A stretch of 17,311 nt of DNA from WRAI01 sp031549605 (lineage in GTDB: Bacteria > Bacillota > Clostridia > Oscillospirales > UBA929). Where the stretch lies: positions 1 through 17,311 of the forward strand of contig JAVBPM010000030.1 in assembly GCA_031549605.1 (NCBI GenBank). Reading direction: 5' to 3'. The notes below the pieces were generated by a model. That model worked only from the letters and a program-made list of their open reading frames with translations, did not search any database and was not told where the DNA came from. Shown in pieces: positions 1-7,130 of the stretch; within the stretch, counting starts at the first letter, position 1; each line of letters starts with the position of its first letter. The translations under genes and the position numbers were made by a program.

Positions 1-2
1 TA

Positions 3-131
3 CGCAAGTTCTATTCCTTTGATGACTTTGCCAAACAGCTCTCACTGCACAATCGTTGGTACAACCGCTTCCCCATGAAACCTCTCGCTTGGCGCTCTCC
101 GCTCGTCTTCCTCCGTGTAACACATGTTTGA
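3..131 (+). CDS. C-terminal end of a probable IS transposase (integrase-core type), cut by the window edge
   Basis: An open frame enters from the left edge and ends at TGA 129-131, giving 42 residues. It includes the stretches KFYSFDDFAKQL, HNRWYNRFPMKPL and W(R)SP. From memory, this pattern (short helix, then N-x-x-x-N-x-x-P-M-x-P-L-x-W-x-S-P) is typical of the last 40 residues of DDE integrase-core transposases of the IS481/IS3 type in Clostridia. The upstream part lies outside the window, so it cannot be said whether the element is intact. No terminal inverted repeat could be defined between 132 and 170. The call rests on a short piece. Confidence 0.5.
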   Translation, partial: RKFYSFDDFAKQLSLHNRWYNRFPMKPLAWRSPLVFLRVTHV

Positions 132-170
132 CAATCCTACAAATAAACCACAATCGGGCAATAATCCCTG

Positions 171-199
171 TTGACAAATGCACGGCGTCTGTTTATAAT
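171..199 (+). promoter_or_regulatory. Sigma-A promoter of the tRNA-Thr gene
   Basis: TTGACA at 171-176 and TATAAT at 194-199 are separated by exactly 17 bases, matching the vegetative consensus perfectly. Transcription would start about 206, only a few bases before the tRNA 5' end at 210. A strong promoter of this kind is usual for stable RNA genes. Confidence 0.9.
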
Positions 200-209
200 A
201 ATGCAGCGC

Positions 210-285
210 GCTGGTGTGGCTCAGTCGGTAGAGCAGCTGATTCGTAATCAGCAGGTCAGCGGTTCGAATCCGCTCACCAGCTCCA
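210..285 (+). tRNA. tRNA-Thr (anticodon CGT)
   Basis: A full cloverleaf is visible. The acceptor stem is GCTGGTG (210-216) with CACCAGC (275-281). The D arm is GCTC/GAGC around AGTCGGTA. The anticodon stem is GCTGA/TCAGC (236-240/248-252) around loop TTCGTAA, placing anticodon CGT at 243-245. The T arm is AGCGG/CCGCT around TTCGAAT. The discriminator base is T282 and CCA (283-285) is encoded. The total is 76 nt. The CGT anticodon reads ACG threonine codons. It stands alone, with its own promoter and terminator. Confidence 0.97.
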
Positions 286-329
286 AAGACCCGTCTATCT
301 GTTTGAGATAGACGGGTCTTTTCTTTTTG
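285..329 (+). terminator. Rho-independent terminator of tRNA-Thr
   Basis: A perfect 16-bp stem pairs 285-300 with 306-321 around the loop GTTTG, followed by TTTTCTTTTT-like sequence. It starts at the last base of the tRNA, so it ends the tRNA transcript and insulates the helicase gene downstream. Confidence 0.95.
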
Positions 330-356
330 ACATAACACTTTTTGTGGCCATAAACA

Positions 357-385
357 TTGTAAAGGCAAGCGCCGTGTGATACACT
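357..385 (+). promoter_or_regulatory. Probable promoter of the SNF2-mnmA-hydE operon
   Basis: TTGTAA (357-362), a 17-base spacer and TACACT (380-385), preceded by TG at 377-378, form an extended -10 (TGATACACT). It lies after the tRNA terminator and 32 bases before the GTG start of the helicase gene, which is the right place for the promoter of the three-gene run. The two hexamers are imperfect, so confidence is moderate. Confidence 0.6.
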
Positions 386-401
386 AATAAAATTCCACAT
401 T

Positions 402-409
402 AAAGGAGG
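402..409 (+). promoter_or_regulatory. Ribosome binding site that fixes the GTG start at 417
   Basis: AAAGGAGG lies 7 bases before GTG 417-419. No ATG is equally well placed, so the GTG start is preferred. Confidence 0.85.
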
Positions 410-416
410 CGGCGCT

Positions 417-3400
417 GTGCTGATACCCGAAAAGTTGATACGCTATGCCGCCGTCACGCCGCAAGTGTACAAACAGGGCGAAGACCTTCGCCGACAGCAG
501 GCGGTGTCGTTGCACGAATGCGTCACCGACAGCCGGCACTGCCACGCCCTTGCCGGCGTGACCGACCCGACTGAGGGCGAGCTGCTTTGCTCGGTTGATC
601 TCAACGAGGAGGGCAGCCGACTGCATTTCAACGGCCACTGTCCCTGTCAGGACTACAAGCGCTACACCCATTTCTGCAAGCATCTGACGGCGCTGCTGCT
701 TACCGTAAAGCAGTTGCAGCAGACCAATCCGGCGCCGCAGTTTGATTTGGTCGGCTCTCTCATCGAACAATATGACCGGCTGCCCGCTGACGAGGCAACC
801 GCCGACATTACCTTGACGCCAACGCTGCATCTGGCAGGCGACGACGCCTACGTCACGTTTACGCTCGGTCGCGATAGGCAGCACCGCCTGCGCGACCTGC
901 CCGCCTTTGCCTCGGCGCTCCGCAGCAGCGCGACGCTGGCCTACGGCACTTCGCTCACCTTTACCGCCTGCGCCGAGGCCTTTGCGCCCGACGACCGTCC
1001 GTGGCTGGCCCTGCTGACCCCAGCGGCTCGTGCCGCCGCTTTTGGCCCGGCCGCATCGCTGCAGCGCCTGCCGCTGACCGCCGACAACACCGACCTTTTT
1101 TTTGAAACGCTGGGCGGCCGGCCCTTGACCGTCAGCCGTTCCGGTCTGACCACGACCGCTCACCGCTCACCCGACGCGCCGCCGTTGCGCGTGGTGGCGC
1201 GCATCCGCGACAATCGCGCGTCACTGTCGCTGTCCGACCGCGATTTTCACTTGCTCTACGGCCGCCGTGCCGCCTATTTGTGGCAAGGCGACTTGCTGTA
1301 CACCGTTCCGTTGTCCTACGCGCGAGCGCTTTCCGTGTTGTTGCCCTTCTTCGACAAGGCTTCTTCCTTGTCAGTGTCGGCCGACAACCTGCCGCGGCTG
1401 GCCGAAACCGTGCTGCCCAAGCTCTACGCCGCCGGCCTGCTGCAATGCGAGGGTGACGGCTGGGCCAGCTGGCGACCGCCAGTCTGCCAGCCCAAGCTGT
1501 ACTTCGAGGCCGACGGCCACGACCTCGCGCTCACCGTTTCCTTTGCTTACAACGACAACAGCGTCAACCCGCTGCGACCACCCGAGACACAACTGCCTTA
1601 CCGCGACCGCGCCGTCGAGCGCGCCCTGTTGCAGCTGCTGTCGGCTGCCGGCTTCCGCGCCGACGGTGCCGTCTTCCGGTTGCGCGGCGACGCTGCCCTC
1701 TACGACTTCTTTACCCACCAGCTGGCGCTGCTACGCCATGCCGGCGCCGAACTGTTTCTGGCCGAAGCGGTGCAGCGTATGACGCCGCGCAAGCCGACCG
1801 TGCCGCGCCTGAATATAGGACTCGAAGGCGGCCTGCTATCGCTTGAGTTTCAAGGCCCGGCCGACGATATTGACTTCAACGCTCTGCTGGCGCAGGTGCG
1901 CAACGGCCAGCGCTACACGCGTCTGCCCGACGGCGCGCTGCTGTCGCTCGGCGACCCCGCCTTTGCCAACCTGGCGGCGCTGCTTGACGGTCTGGGGCTG
2001 CGCGCCCTGCCTGCCAAACGACACGCCACGGTCGACAGCCACCGCGCTTTTTTCCTCGACAGCTTCACCAGCCAGCTGCCACTCCACAAAAGCGCCGCTT
2101 TTCAGCAATCGCTGACCGCGCTGCGCCACTACAAGCAGGCCGAGCTGGCGGCGCCCGACGACCTTAACGGCCAACTGCGCCACTATCAGCTCGACGGCTT
2201 TCGCTGGCTGTCGGCGCTGGCTGATTGCCACTTTGGCGGCATATTAGCCGACGAAATGGGCCTTGGCAAGACGATTCAAATGATTGCGCTGCTATTGCAG
2301 CGCTCTCGCGGCGCCATCTCGCTGGTCGTGGCGCCGACCTCGTTGATTTACAACTGGCAGTACGAACTCAGCACCTTTGCTCCGGCTCTTAACCCCGTGC
2401 TCGTTACCGGAGCGGCCGCCGGTCGGCGCGAACGGCTGACGCAGCTGCAGCCCGGCGATGTCGTCATCACCTCCTATGACACGCTCAAGCGCGACATAGC
2501 CTGCTACGCTGACCTCAACTTCGCCTGCTGCATTGCCGATGAAGCGCAGTTCATCAAAAATGCCGGCACGCAGAATGCACAGGCCATCAAAAAAATCAAG
2601 GCAACACATCGTTTTGCGCTGACCGGCACGCCCATTGAAAACGCGCCGCATGAGTTGTGGTCGATCTTCGACTTTCTCATGCCCGGCTATCTCTACTCGG
2701 CCGCTGCCTTTGCGCGCCTGTTTGAGCGCCCCCTTCTCAAAGCGCGCGACAGCAGCGCCGCCGATACACTGCGTCGCTTGGTGTCGCCCTTTCTGCTGCG
2801 GCGGCTCAAGCGCGATGTGCTGACCGAACTGCCGCCCAAGATTGAAACAGTAGAGCATGCGCCGCTCAACGACGCGCAGCGCAAGCTGTATAACGCTTTT
2901 CTCGCCTCGGCGCGCGGCTCCTTTTTGGCCGAGACACAGCAGGTCGGTCTGCCGAAAATGCAAATCAAGCTGCTGGCCATTCTCACGCGCCTGCGCCAAA
3001 TCTGCTGCCACCCCGGCCTTTTTGTGCCCGACTACACCGGCGGCTCGGGCAAGTTCGACCTCTTTTTGCAGCTGCTGGACGACTGCCGCAGCGGCGGCCA
3101 CCGCGTCCTTGTCTTTTCGCAATTTACCAAAATGCTCGACCTCATGGAAACCCGCCTGCACGGCAACGGCTTTGTCACCCACCGGCTCGACGGCTCGACG
3201 CCGGCGCACCAGCGGCAGAACAGCGTCAATCTGTTCAACAGCGGCGTCGGCGACGCCTTTCTCATCGCACTGAAGGCCGGCGGCTCGGGGCTAAACCTAA
3301 CCGGCGCCGACACCGTAATTCACTACGACCCGTGGTGGAACGCCGCCGTGCAAAATCAGGCCACCGACCGCACCCACCGCATTGGACAAACAAAGCCGGT

Positions 3401-3560
3401 GCAGGTGCTTAACCTCATTACCAACGGAAGCGTGGAGGAAAAAATCATGCAGCTGCAAGCCACCAAAACACAACTGACCGACAAGCTGCTCGACAACGAC
3501 GGCCTGCCGTTCCACAAGCTCGATATGCAGGACATCATCGAGCTGCTGGCCGAACGATGA
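417..3560 (+). CDS. SWIM zinc-finger SNF2-family DEAD/DEAH-box helicase
   Basis: This is a 1047-residue SNF2-type ATP-dependent DNA translocase of the HepA/RapA-like bacterial class. A SWIM zinc-binding motif (C75-x-C77...C87-x-H89) lies near the N-terminus and should bind nucleic acid or protein. Residues of roughly 100-560 form the poorly conserved SNF2-associated region. The motor follows: motif I with Walker A DEMGLGKT (K618), motif II DEAQ (708-711, in place of DEAH), motif III LTGTPIEN (from 735), a C-terminal helicase lobe with VLVFSQFTKML and LKAGGSGLNLT, and motif VI DRTHRIGQ (984-991). All motor motifs are intact, so it should hydrolyse ATP. The physiological role of these clostridial proteins is not settled; remodelling of transcription or DNA-bound complexes is inferred. 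It is first in an operon and its stop overlaps the mnmA start (ATGA). Confidence 0.95.
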   Translation: MLIPEKLIRYAAVTPQVYKQGEDLRRQQAVSLHECVTDSRHCHALAGVTDPTEGELLCSVDLNEEGSRLHFNGHCPCQDYKRYTHFCKHLTALLLTVKQLQQTNPAPQFDLVGSLIEQYDRLPADEATADITLTPTLHLAGDDAYVTFTLGRDRQHRLRDLPAFASALRSSATLAYGTSLTFTACAEAFAPDDRPWLALLTPAARAAAFGPAASLQRLPLTADNTDLFFETLGGRPLTVSRSGLTTTAHRSPDAPPLRVVARIRDNRASLSLSDRDFHLLYGRRAAYLWQGDLLYTVPLSYARALSVLLPFFDKASSLSVSADNLPRLAETVLPKLYAAGLLQCEGDGWASWRPPVCQPKLYFEADGHDLALTVSFAYNDNSVNPLRPPETQLPYRDRAVERALLQLLSAAGFRADGAVFRLRGDAALYDFFTHQLALLRHAGAELFLAEAVQRMTPRKPTVPRLNIGLEGGLLSLEFQGPADDIDFNALLAQVRNGQRYTRLPDGALLSLGDPAFANLAALLDGLGLRALPAKRHATVDSHRAFFLDSFTSQLPLHKSAAFQQSLTALRHYKQAELAAPDDLNGQLRHYQLDGFRWLSALADCHFGGILADEMGLGKTIQMIALLLQRSRGAISLVVAPTSLIYNWQYELSTFAPALNPVLVTGAAAGRRERLTQLQPGDVVITSYDTLKRDIACYADLNFACCIADEAQFIKNAGTQNAQAIKKIKATHRFALTGTPIENAPHELWSIFDFLMPGYLYSAAAFARLFERPLLKARDSSAADTLRRLVSPFLLRRLKRDVLTELPPKIETVEHAPLNDAQRKLYNAFLASARGSFLAETQQVGLPKMQIKLLAILTRLRQICCHPGLFVPDYTGGSGKFDLFLQLLDDCRSGGHRVLVFSQFTKMLDLMETRLHGNGFVTHRLDGSTPAHQRQNSVNLFNSGVGDAFLIALKAGGSGLNLTGADTVIHYDPWWNAAVQNQATDRTHRIGQTKPVQVLNLITNGSVEEKIMQLQATKTQLTDKLLDNDGLPFHKLDMQDIIELLAER

Positions 3561-4573
3561 AGCGGCTGGTTGTCGGGCTCAGCGGCGGCGTGGACAGCGC
3601 TGTCGCAGCCGCGTTGTTGCAACAACAGGGCTTTGAGCTGACGGGTGTAATGCTGCGCCTGACCGGGCGCGAGACGGTCGACGACGCCGCCGCCGTTTGT
3701 CGCGTGCTGTCCATTCCGCACCACGTCCTTGACCTGACGACCCGCTTCGCCGACGAGGTCATCGCGCCCTTTGTCGCCTGCTTCCGCGGCGGCCAGACGC
3801 CCAACCCCTGTGTCACCTGCAACAAAGCCATCAAGTTTGGCGCGCTGCTCGACTGGGCGCTGGACAACGACTTTGACGGCGTGGCGACCGGCCATTATGT
3901 CGGCACCGTGCAGCGCAACGGCCGCACGCTGCTGGTTCCAGCCGCCGACTGCAGCAAGGACCAGAGCTATTTTCTCTGCCTACTGTCGCAGCATCAGCTG
4001 TCGCACGCGTTTTTTCCGCTCGCCGGCTATGACAAACCGACGGTGCGGCGGCTGGCAGCGCAGCTGGGGCTGCCCGTGGCGCAAAAAAAGGACAGCCAGG
4101 ACATTTGCTTTATCCCCGATGGCGACTGCGCCGGTTTTTTAGCCGACCGACTGCCGCCGCAACCCGGTGACATCATTGACAGCGCGACTGGCACCGTCGC
4201 CGGTAAACACGCCGGCCTATACCACTACACCATCGGCCAACGGAAAAATCTCGGTGCTTTGGGTAAAAAAGCCTATGTCTGCCGGCTGGACGCCGCCACC
4301 AACACCGTCTACGCCGGCGACAACGAAGCGCTTTTTTCCACCGCGCTGACTGCGCGTGCCGCCAACTGGCTGCTCGGCGACGCACCTGCCCAACTGTTGG
4401 CCGTCACGGCCAAAATCCGCAGCACAGCCGCAGCAGTGTCGGCGACGGCAACAGCCTTGCCCAACGGGCGCCTCCAGCTGACCTTCGCCGCGCCGGTGCG
4501 CGCCGTCACGCCGGGTCAGGCCGTCGCGCTCTATCAAGACAACGCCCTTGTCGCAGGAGGCATTATCGAATGA
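3557..4573 (+). CDS. mnmA: tRNA-specific 2-thiouridylase MnmA
   Basis: MnmA uses ATP and persulfide sulfur to make 2-thiouridine at position 34 of tRNA-Lys, -Glu and -Gln. The 338-residue protein has the PP-loop SGGVDS at 9-14 for tRNA adenylation. It has the two catalytic cysteines expected from the E. coli enzyme: C88 in VTCNKAIKF (E. coli C102) and C184 in QDICFIP (E. coli C199). ATGHY, KDQSYFL and the HYTIGQRKNLG segment are also present, and a C-terminal beta-barrel ends in GGIIE. Compared with usual family members (about 360 residues) it is short: the stretch after the PP-loop (MLRLTGRETVDDA) lacks the CCS-type segment common in clostridial MnmA. Start and stop both overlap neighbours by 4 bases, implying translational coupling. 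The identification is firm. Confidence 0.95.
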   Translation: MKRLVVGLSGGVDSAVAAALLQQQGFELTGVMLRLTGRETVDDAAAVCRVLSIPHHVLDLTTRFADEVIAPFVACFRGGQTPNPCVTCNKAIKFGALLDWALDNDFDGVATGHYVGTVQRNGRTLLVPAADCSKDQSYFLCLLSQHQLSHAFFPLAGYDKPTVRRLAAQLGLPVAQKKDSQDICFIPDGDCAGFLADRLPPQPGDIIDSATGTVAGKHAGLYHYTIGQRKNLGALGKKAYVCRLDAATNTVYAGDNEALFSTALTARAANWLLGDAPAQLLAVTAKIRSTAAAVSATATALPNGRLQLTFAAPVRAVTPGQAVALYQDNALVAGGIIE

Positions 4574-5556
4574 GCTATCTGTCACAAATTGAAAATGGCC
4601 TGCGCGACCCCGACGCGCTCTTTGCGCGCGCACGCGCCGTGCAACAGCAAAGCTACGGCAAGCGCATTTTTGTCCGCGGCCTTGTCGAGATCAGCAATAT
4701 CTGCAAAAACGACTGCTACTACTGCGGCATCCGCCGCTCTAACGCCCAAGTCAGCCGCTACCGCCTGACCGCCGAGCAGGTGCTGGCCGCCTGCCGTCAT
4801 GGCTACGCGCTGGGGCTGCGCTCCTTTGTGCTGCAAGGCGGCGAGGACGGCGCGCTTGCTGACGGCTGGCTGTGCCGGCTCGTCACCGACATCAAAAAAA
4901 ACTGCCCCGACTGCGCTGTGACGCTGTCGCTCGGCGAGCGCAGCGCTGACAGCTACGCCGCGCTCAAGCGCGCCGGCGCCGACCGCTACCTGCTGCGCCA
5001 CGAAAGCGCCGACCCCGACCACTACGCACTGCTGCACCCGCCCGAGCTTTCGCTGTCGACGCGGCTTGACTGCCTGCGGCAGCTCAAACAGGTTGGCTTT
5101 GCCGTTGGCGCCGGCATGATGGTCGGCAGTCCCGGCCAGACGCTTGAGCACCTCGCCGCCGACCTGGCGCTGCTGGAACAGCTGCAGCCAAAAATGGTGG
5201 GCATCGGGCCCTTTTTGCCGCAACACGACACCCCCTTTGGCGACCGACCAAGCGGTGACTTAACGCTGACGCTGGTCATGGTGGCGCTAACGCGCCTGCT
5301 GCTGCCCAACGCGCTGCTGCCGGCAACCACGGCGTTGGCGACGCTGCATCCCAATGGGCGCGGCATGGCCGTGCTGGCCGGCGCCAATGTCGTTATGCCC
5401 AATCTCTCACCCCCCGAGGTGCGCGGCAGCTATGCACTATACGACAACAAGGCCTCCACCGGCCTTGAATCGGTGGAAGCCTTGGAACAATTAGCACTCT
5501 GGGCTGAGTCGCTGGGCTACCGACTCGACACCTCACGCGGCGACCCGTGCTTATAG
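4570..5556 (+). CDS. hydE: [FeFe] hydrogenase H-cluster radical SAM maturase HydE
   Basis: HydE is a radical SAM enzyme that works with HydG and HydF to build the diiron subcluster of [FeFe] hydrogenase. The 328-residue protein carries the [4Fe-4S]-binding motif CX3CX2C at C45, C49 and C52, within ISNICKNDCYYCGIRRSN, which is close to the HydE consensus. Other HydE-like stretches are LQGGEDG, RHESADPDHYALLHP, GAGMMVGSPGQT, IGPFLPQHDTPF, LPATTALATL and ANVVMPNLSPPEVR. The distant relative PylB is less likely given the YCGIRRSN and RHE.AD signatures. HydF, HydG and a hydrogenase are not in this window. Its ATG overlaps the mnmA stop (ATGA). Its own stop overlaps the convergent minus-strand gene by 6 bases, leaving no room for a separate terminator. 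It implies an anaerobe with hydrogen metabolism. Confidence 0.93.
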   Translation: MSYLSQIENGLRDPDALFARARAVQQQSYGKRIFVRGLVEISNICKNDCYYCGIRRSNAQVSRYRLTAEQVLAACRHGYALGLRSFVLQGGEDGALADGWLCRLVTDIKKNCPDCAVTLSLGERSADSYAALKRAGADRYLLRHESADPDHYALLHPPELSLSTRLDCLRQLKQVGFAVGAGMMVGSPGQTLEHLAADLALLEQLQPKMVGIGPFLPQHDTPFGDRPSGDLTLTLVMVALTRLLLPNALLPATTALATLHPNGRGMAVLAGANVVMPNLSPPEVRGSYALYDNKASTGLESVEALEQLALWAESLGYRLDTSRGDPCL

Positions 5557-6591
5557 CGGTTTGCCGTTGAAGCTGGCCAGCGGACTGCGCTGCCGATCAT
5601 TGACACGGTAAATGGCGTCGAGTATCTCGTCGCGCCGCGCCGCGTCCTCCGGCCGCAGAAGCATCACATCCTGCAGCACAAACGGTCCGTTTTTGAACTG
5701 ACCCTTGACCGCTCCGGCAAAGACGTTGTCTATCAGCAGGTAAAAGAGCGTCTGCCCGTTGTCGTCAAAGGTATTCTTGAGTAGCGGCTCGTTCATTTTG
5801 ACCAAAAAATCATTGCGGTTGAGCGCCCAAACGCCGCTGACCGCCGTAGGCTGCTGCGCTTCAATCTCGGCGCGCTCGGCGGCCAGACAAAAGCCCTCCT
5901 GCCCATCAAAGCAAACGGTTGCCAGCTGCCCATTGTCCACCAGCTGCCGCGTCAGCTCCATGAGCCACCGGCTGCCCAGCCGCGAAAAAGCCTGCAGTCC
6001 GCCCAACGTAGCAAAGCGGCAAACGCCGACCCAGCGAAGCAGGGCCTGCTCGGCCGCTTGCGCCCGCGTCATCGCCGTCAGGTCAACATCGGGAAACTCC
6101 TGTTCAAAGAGATAGAACGACCGATCCCACTGTTCGTCAACCTGGTCCTCAAACACCAGGCACTTGGCCTGTAGCTTTTGCAGCGCAGGCGACAGCGCCT
6201 TGACCAGCAGACCGGTGACCTCCTTCATCATCTGCACGCTCATCGGGCCCTCGTGACGCAAGCAATTGAGCACCTCGATTTCCACCGGCGACATCGCCGG
6301 ACTGTCATCGCGGTACAGCGTGGCAAACAGCGCCAAATCAGCGCGATCGACATAGCCGATTGTGCCGCCCATAAAGCGGCCCTTGACAATGTCGCGGCCA
6401 CCGCGTCGGTCGTTGTTGTAGGCGCGGTCGTCGAAATCGGCGCGCCCGTCCAGACAAGGTGCAATCCCGGGATACGACCAGTACTCCGTCTGCACCGGCG
6501 ACAGCGCGCGAAAGAGCGCGTCGTAATCGTCCTCACCCACACGGCAATCCAGCCGCTGCCGGTCAAGCCACACGCGCGGCAACGTTTTCAT
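5551..6591 (-). CDS. AlkZ-related winged-helix protein (probable DNA repair)
   Basis: The 346-residue protein resembles the AlkZ/YcaQ-related winged-helix group (HTH_42-like) of Firmicutes. Recognisable stretches are the N-terminal TEYWSYPGIAPCL, then IVKGRFMGGTIGYVD, a winged-helix-like segment LRHEGPMSVQMMKEVTGLLV (about 130-150), and FYLFEQEFPDVDLT. AlkZ proteins are DNA glycosylases that remove bulky or cross-linked alkylated bases. The QxQ catalytic motif of canonical AlkZ is not obvious here, so glycosylase activity is not shown. ATG 6591 is preceded on the minus strand by GAGGTGG at 4-bp spacing and overlaps the TGA of the upstream ATL gene (ATGA), so the two are co-translated. That partner supports a DNA alkylation-repair role. 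The family call is from memory of sequence patterns. Confidence 0.55.
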   Translation of the reverse strand: MKTLPRVWLDRQRLDCRVGEDDYDALFRALSPVQTEYWSYPGIAPCLDGRADFDDRAYNNDRRGGRDIVKGRFMGGTIGYVDRADLALFATLYRDDSPAMSPVEIEVLNCLRHEGPMSVQMMKEVTGLLVKALSPALQKLQAKCLVFEDQVDEQWDRSFYLFEQEFPDVDLTAMTRAQAAEQALLRWVGVCRFATLGGLQAFSRLGSRWLMELTRQLVDNGQLATVCFDGQEGFCLAAERAEIEAQQPTAVSGVWALNRNDFLVKMNEPLLKNTFDDNGQTLFYLLIDNVFAGAVKGQFKNGPFVLQDVMLLRPEDAARRDEILDAIYRVNDRQRSPLASFNGKPL

Positions 6592-6890
6592 AGACCCACC
6601 TCATCCCATTGATGTCGCTTCATATCCACACGCCCGTCGGGCAAGAATGTCACATTCTCAGCCTCCAGCAGCGCGCGCCGCAGCTCGGCATAGGCGCCAC
6701 CCGTCACCGCGCCGTTGTGCATTACCACCCGCTGCCACGGTAGGCCGTCGGGACAGCAGCGCATCGCAAAGCCAACGTGCCGAGCCGCTCGCGGGTGACC
6801 GAGCGCCCGCGCAATCTGCCCGTAGGACACGACACGACCCGGCGGCACGGCCGCCACCACGGCATACACCTGCTGAAAAAAAGGTTTCAT
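6588..6890 (-). CDS. MGMT-family alkyltransferase-like protein (ATL), catalytic Cys replaced by Trp
   Basis: A small single-domain protein of about 100 residues related to O6-alkylguanine-DNA alkyltransferase. It has the DNA-binding helix-turn-helix (PPGRVVSYGQIARALG, then ARHVGFAMRCCP) with the conserved tyrosine and the base-flipping arginine (R37 from the ATG start). The active-site PCHRV of true MGMT reads PWQRV, with Trp in place of the alkyl-accepting Cys, so it cannot repair by direct transfer. Known ATL proteins with PWHRV-type motifs bind O6-alkylguanine, flip it out and hand it to other repair pathways. Two starts are possible: ATG 6890 (GGGAG 5 bases upstream) and in-frame GTG 6896 (AGGA 7 bases upstream). 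ATG is preferred because the family begins about here. Its last codons overlap the AlkZ-related gene. Confidence 0.88.
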   Translation of the reverse strand: MKPFFQQVYAVVAAVPPGRVVSYGQIARALGHPRAARHVGFAMRCCPDGLPWQRVVMHNGAVTGGAYAELRRALLEAENVTFLPDGRVDMKRHQWDEVGL

Positions 6891-6938
6891 GGGCACTCCC
6901 GCTTCCTGTCACTTCATTCGCACATTCGTTCTCTTTTG

Positions 6939-6967
6939 AGTATAGCACACTTTCACTCGCCACGCAA
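6939..6967 (-). promoter_or_regulatory. Probable promoter of the ATL/AlkZ-like operon
   Basis: Read on the minus strand, TTGCGT (6967-6962), a 17-base spacer and TATACT (6944-6939) form a promoter with an extended -10 (TGCTATACT). It lies about 50 bases before the ATL start. The spacing is ideal and the -10 is 5/6. Confidence 0.65.
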
Positions 6968-7031
6968 TACGGTTACTCATTGATTGCTGTTTGTATATTT
7001 TTTGTGACATATTTCTTTTTGTATCACACTC

Positions 7032-7079
7032 TGCCCTGCTCACGCCCACAAATGCTGGGTCGGGCATGGTATTTTTTTT
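7032..7079 (+). terminator. Weak hairpin followed by a T8 run in the divergent intergenic region
   Basis: TGCCC (7032-7036) can pair with GGGCA (7062-7066), and inside it CCCA (7045-7048) with TGGG (7056-7059). T8 follows at 7072-7079. It resembles a terminator on the plus strand, but no plus-strand gene precedes it between 6897 and here. It may protect the promoter downstream from read-through or end a short unannotated transcript. Confidence 0.25.
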
Positions 7080-7086
7080 CGCGTTG

Positions 7087-7100
7087 TGATATGATATAGT
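7087..7100 (+). promoter_or_regulatory. Possible extended -10 promoter of the femAB-alr-...-tatD operon
   Basis: TGATATGAT (7087-7095) and the overlapping TGATATAGT (7092-7100) are both extended -10 elements, 30-40 bases before the FemAB start at 7131. No good -35 hexamer lies 16-18 bases upstream (T-rich sequence instead). The position suits the start of the eight-gene run, but the exact -10 is uncertain. Confidence 0.45.
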
Positions 7101-7130
7101 GCAAGCATTGAATATGGGAGGACATCAGCC

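Noticed and set aside
42..368. Minus-strand frame of 108 codons containing GERIRTADLLITNQLLYRLSHTS
   Set aside because: This is the antisense of the tRNA-Thr gene, a well-known false protein prediction.
1096..1103. T8 run inside the helicase gene as a frameshift or terminator
   Set aside because: It is read in frame as Leu-Phe-Phe, with no stem before it and an intact downstream frame.
384..1163. Long minus-strand frames opposite the helicase gene (also 2292-3209 and 9574-10731)
   Set aside because: They are shadows produced by GC-rich codon bias of strongly supported plus-strand genes; low-complexity, no family resemblance, no ribosome binding sites.
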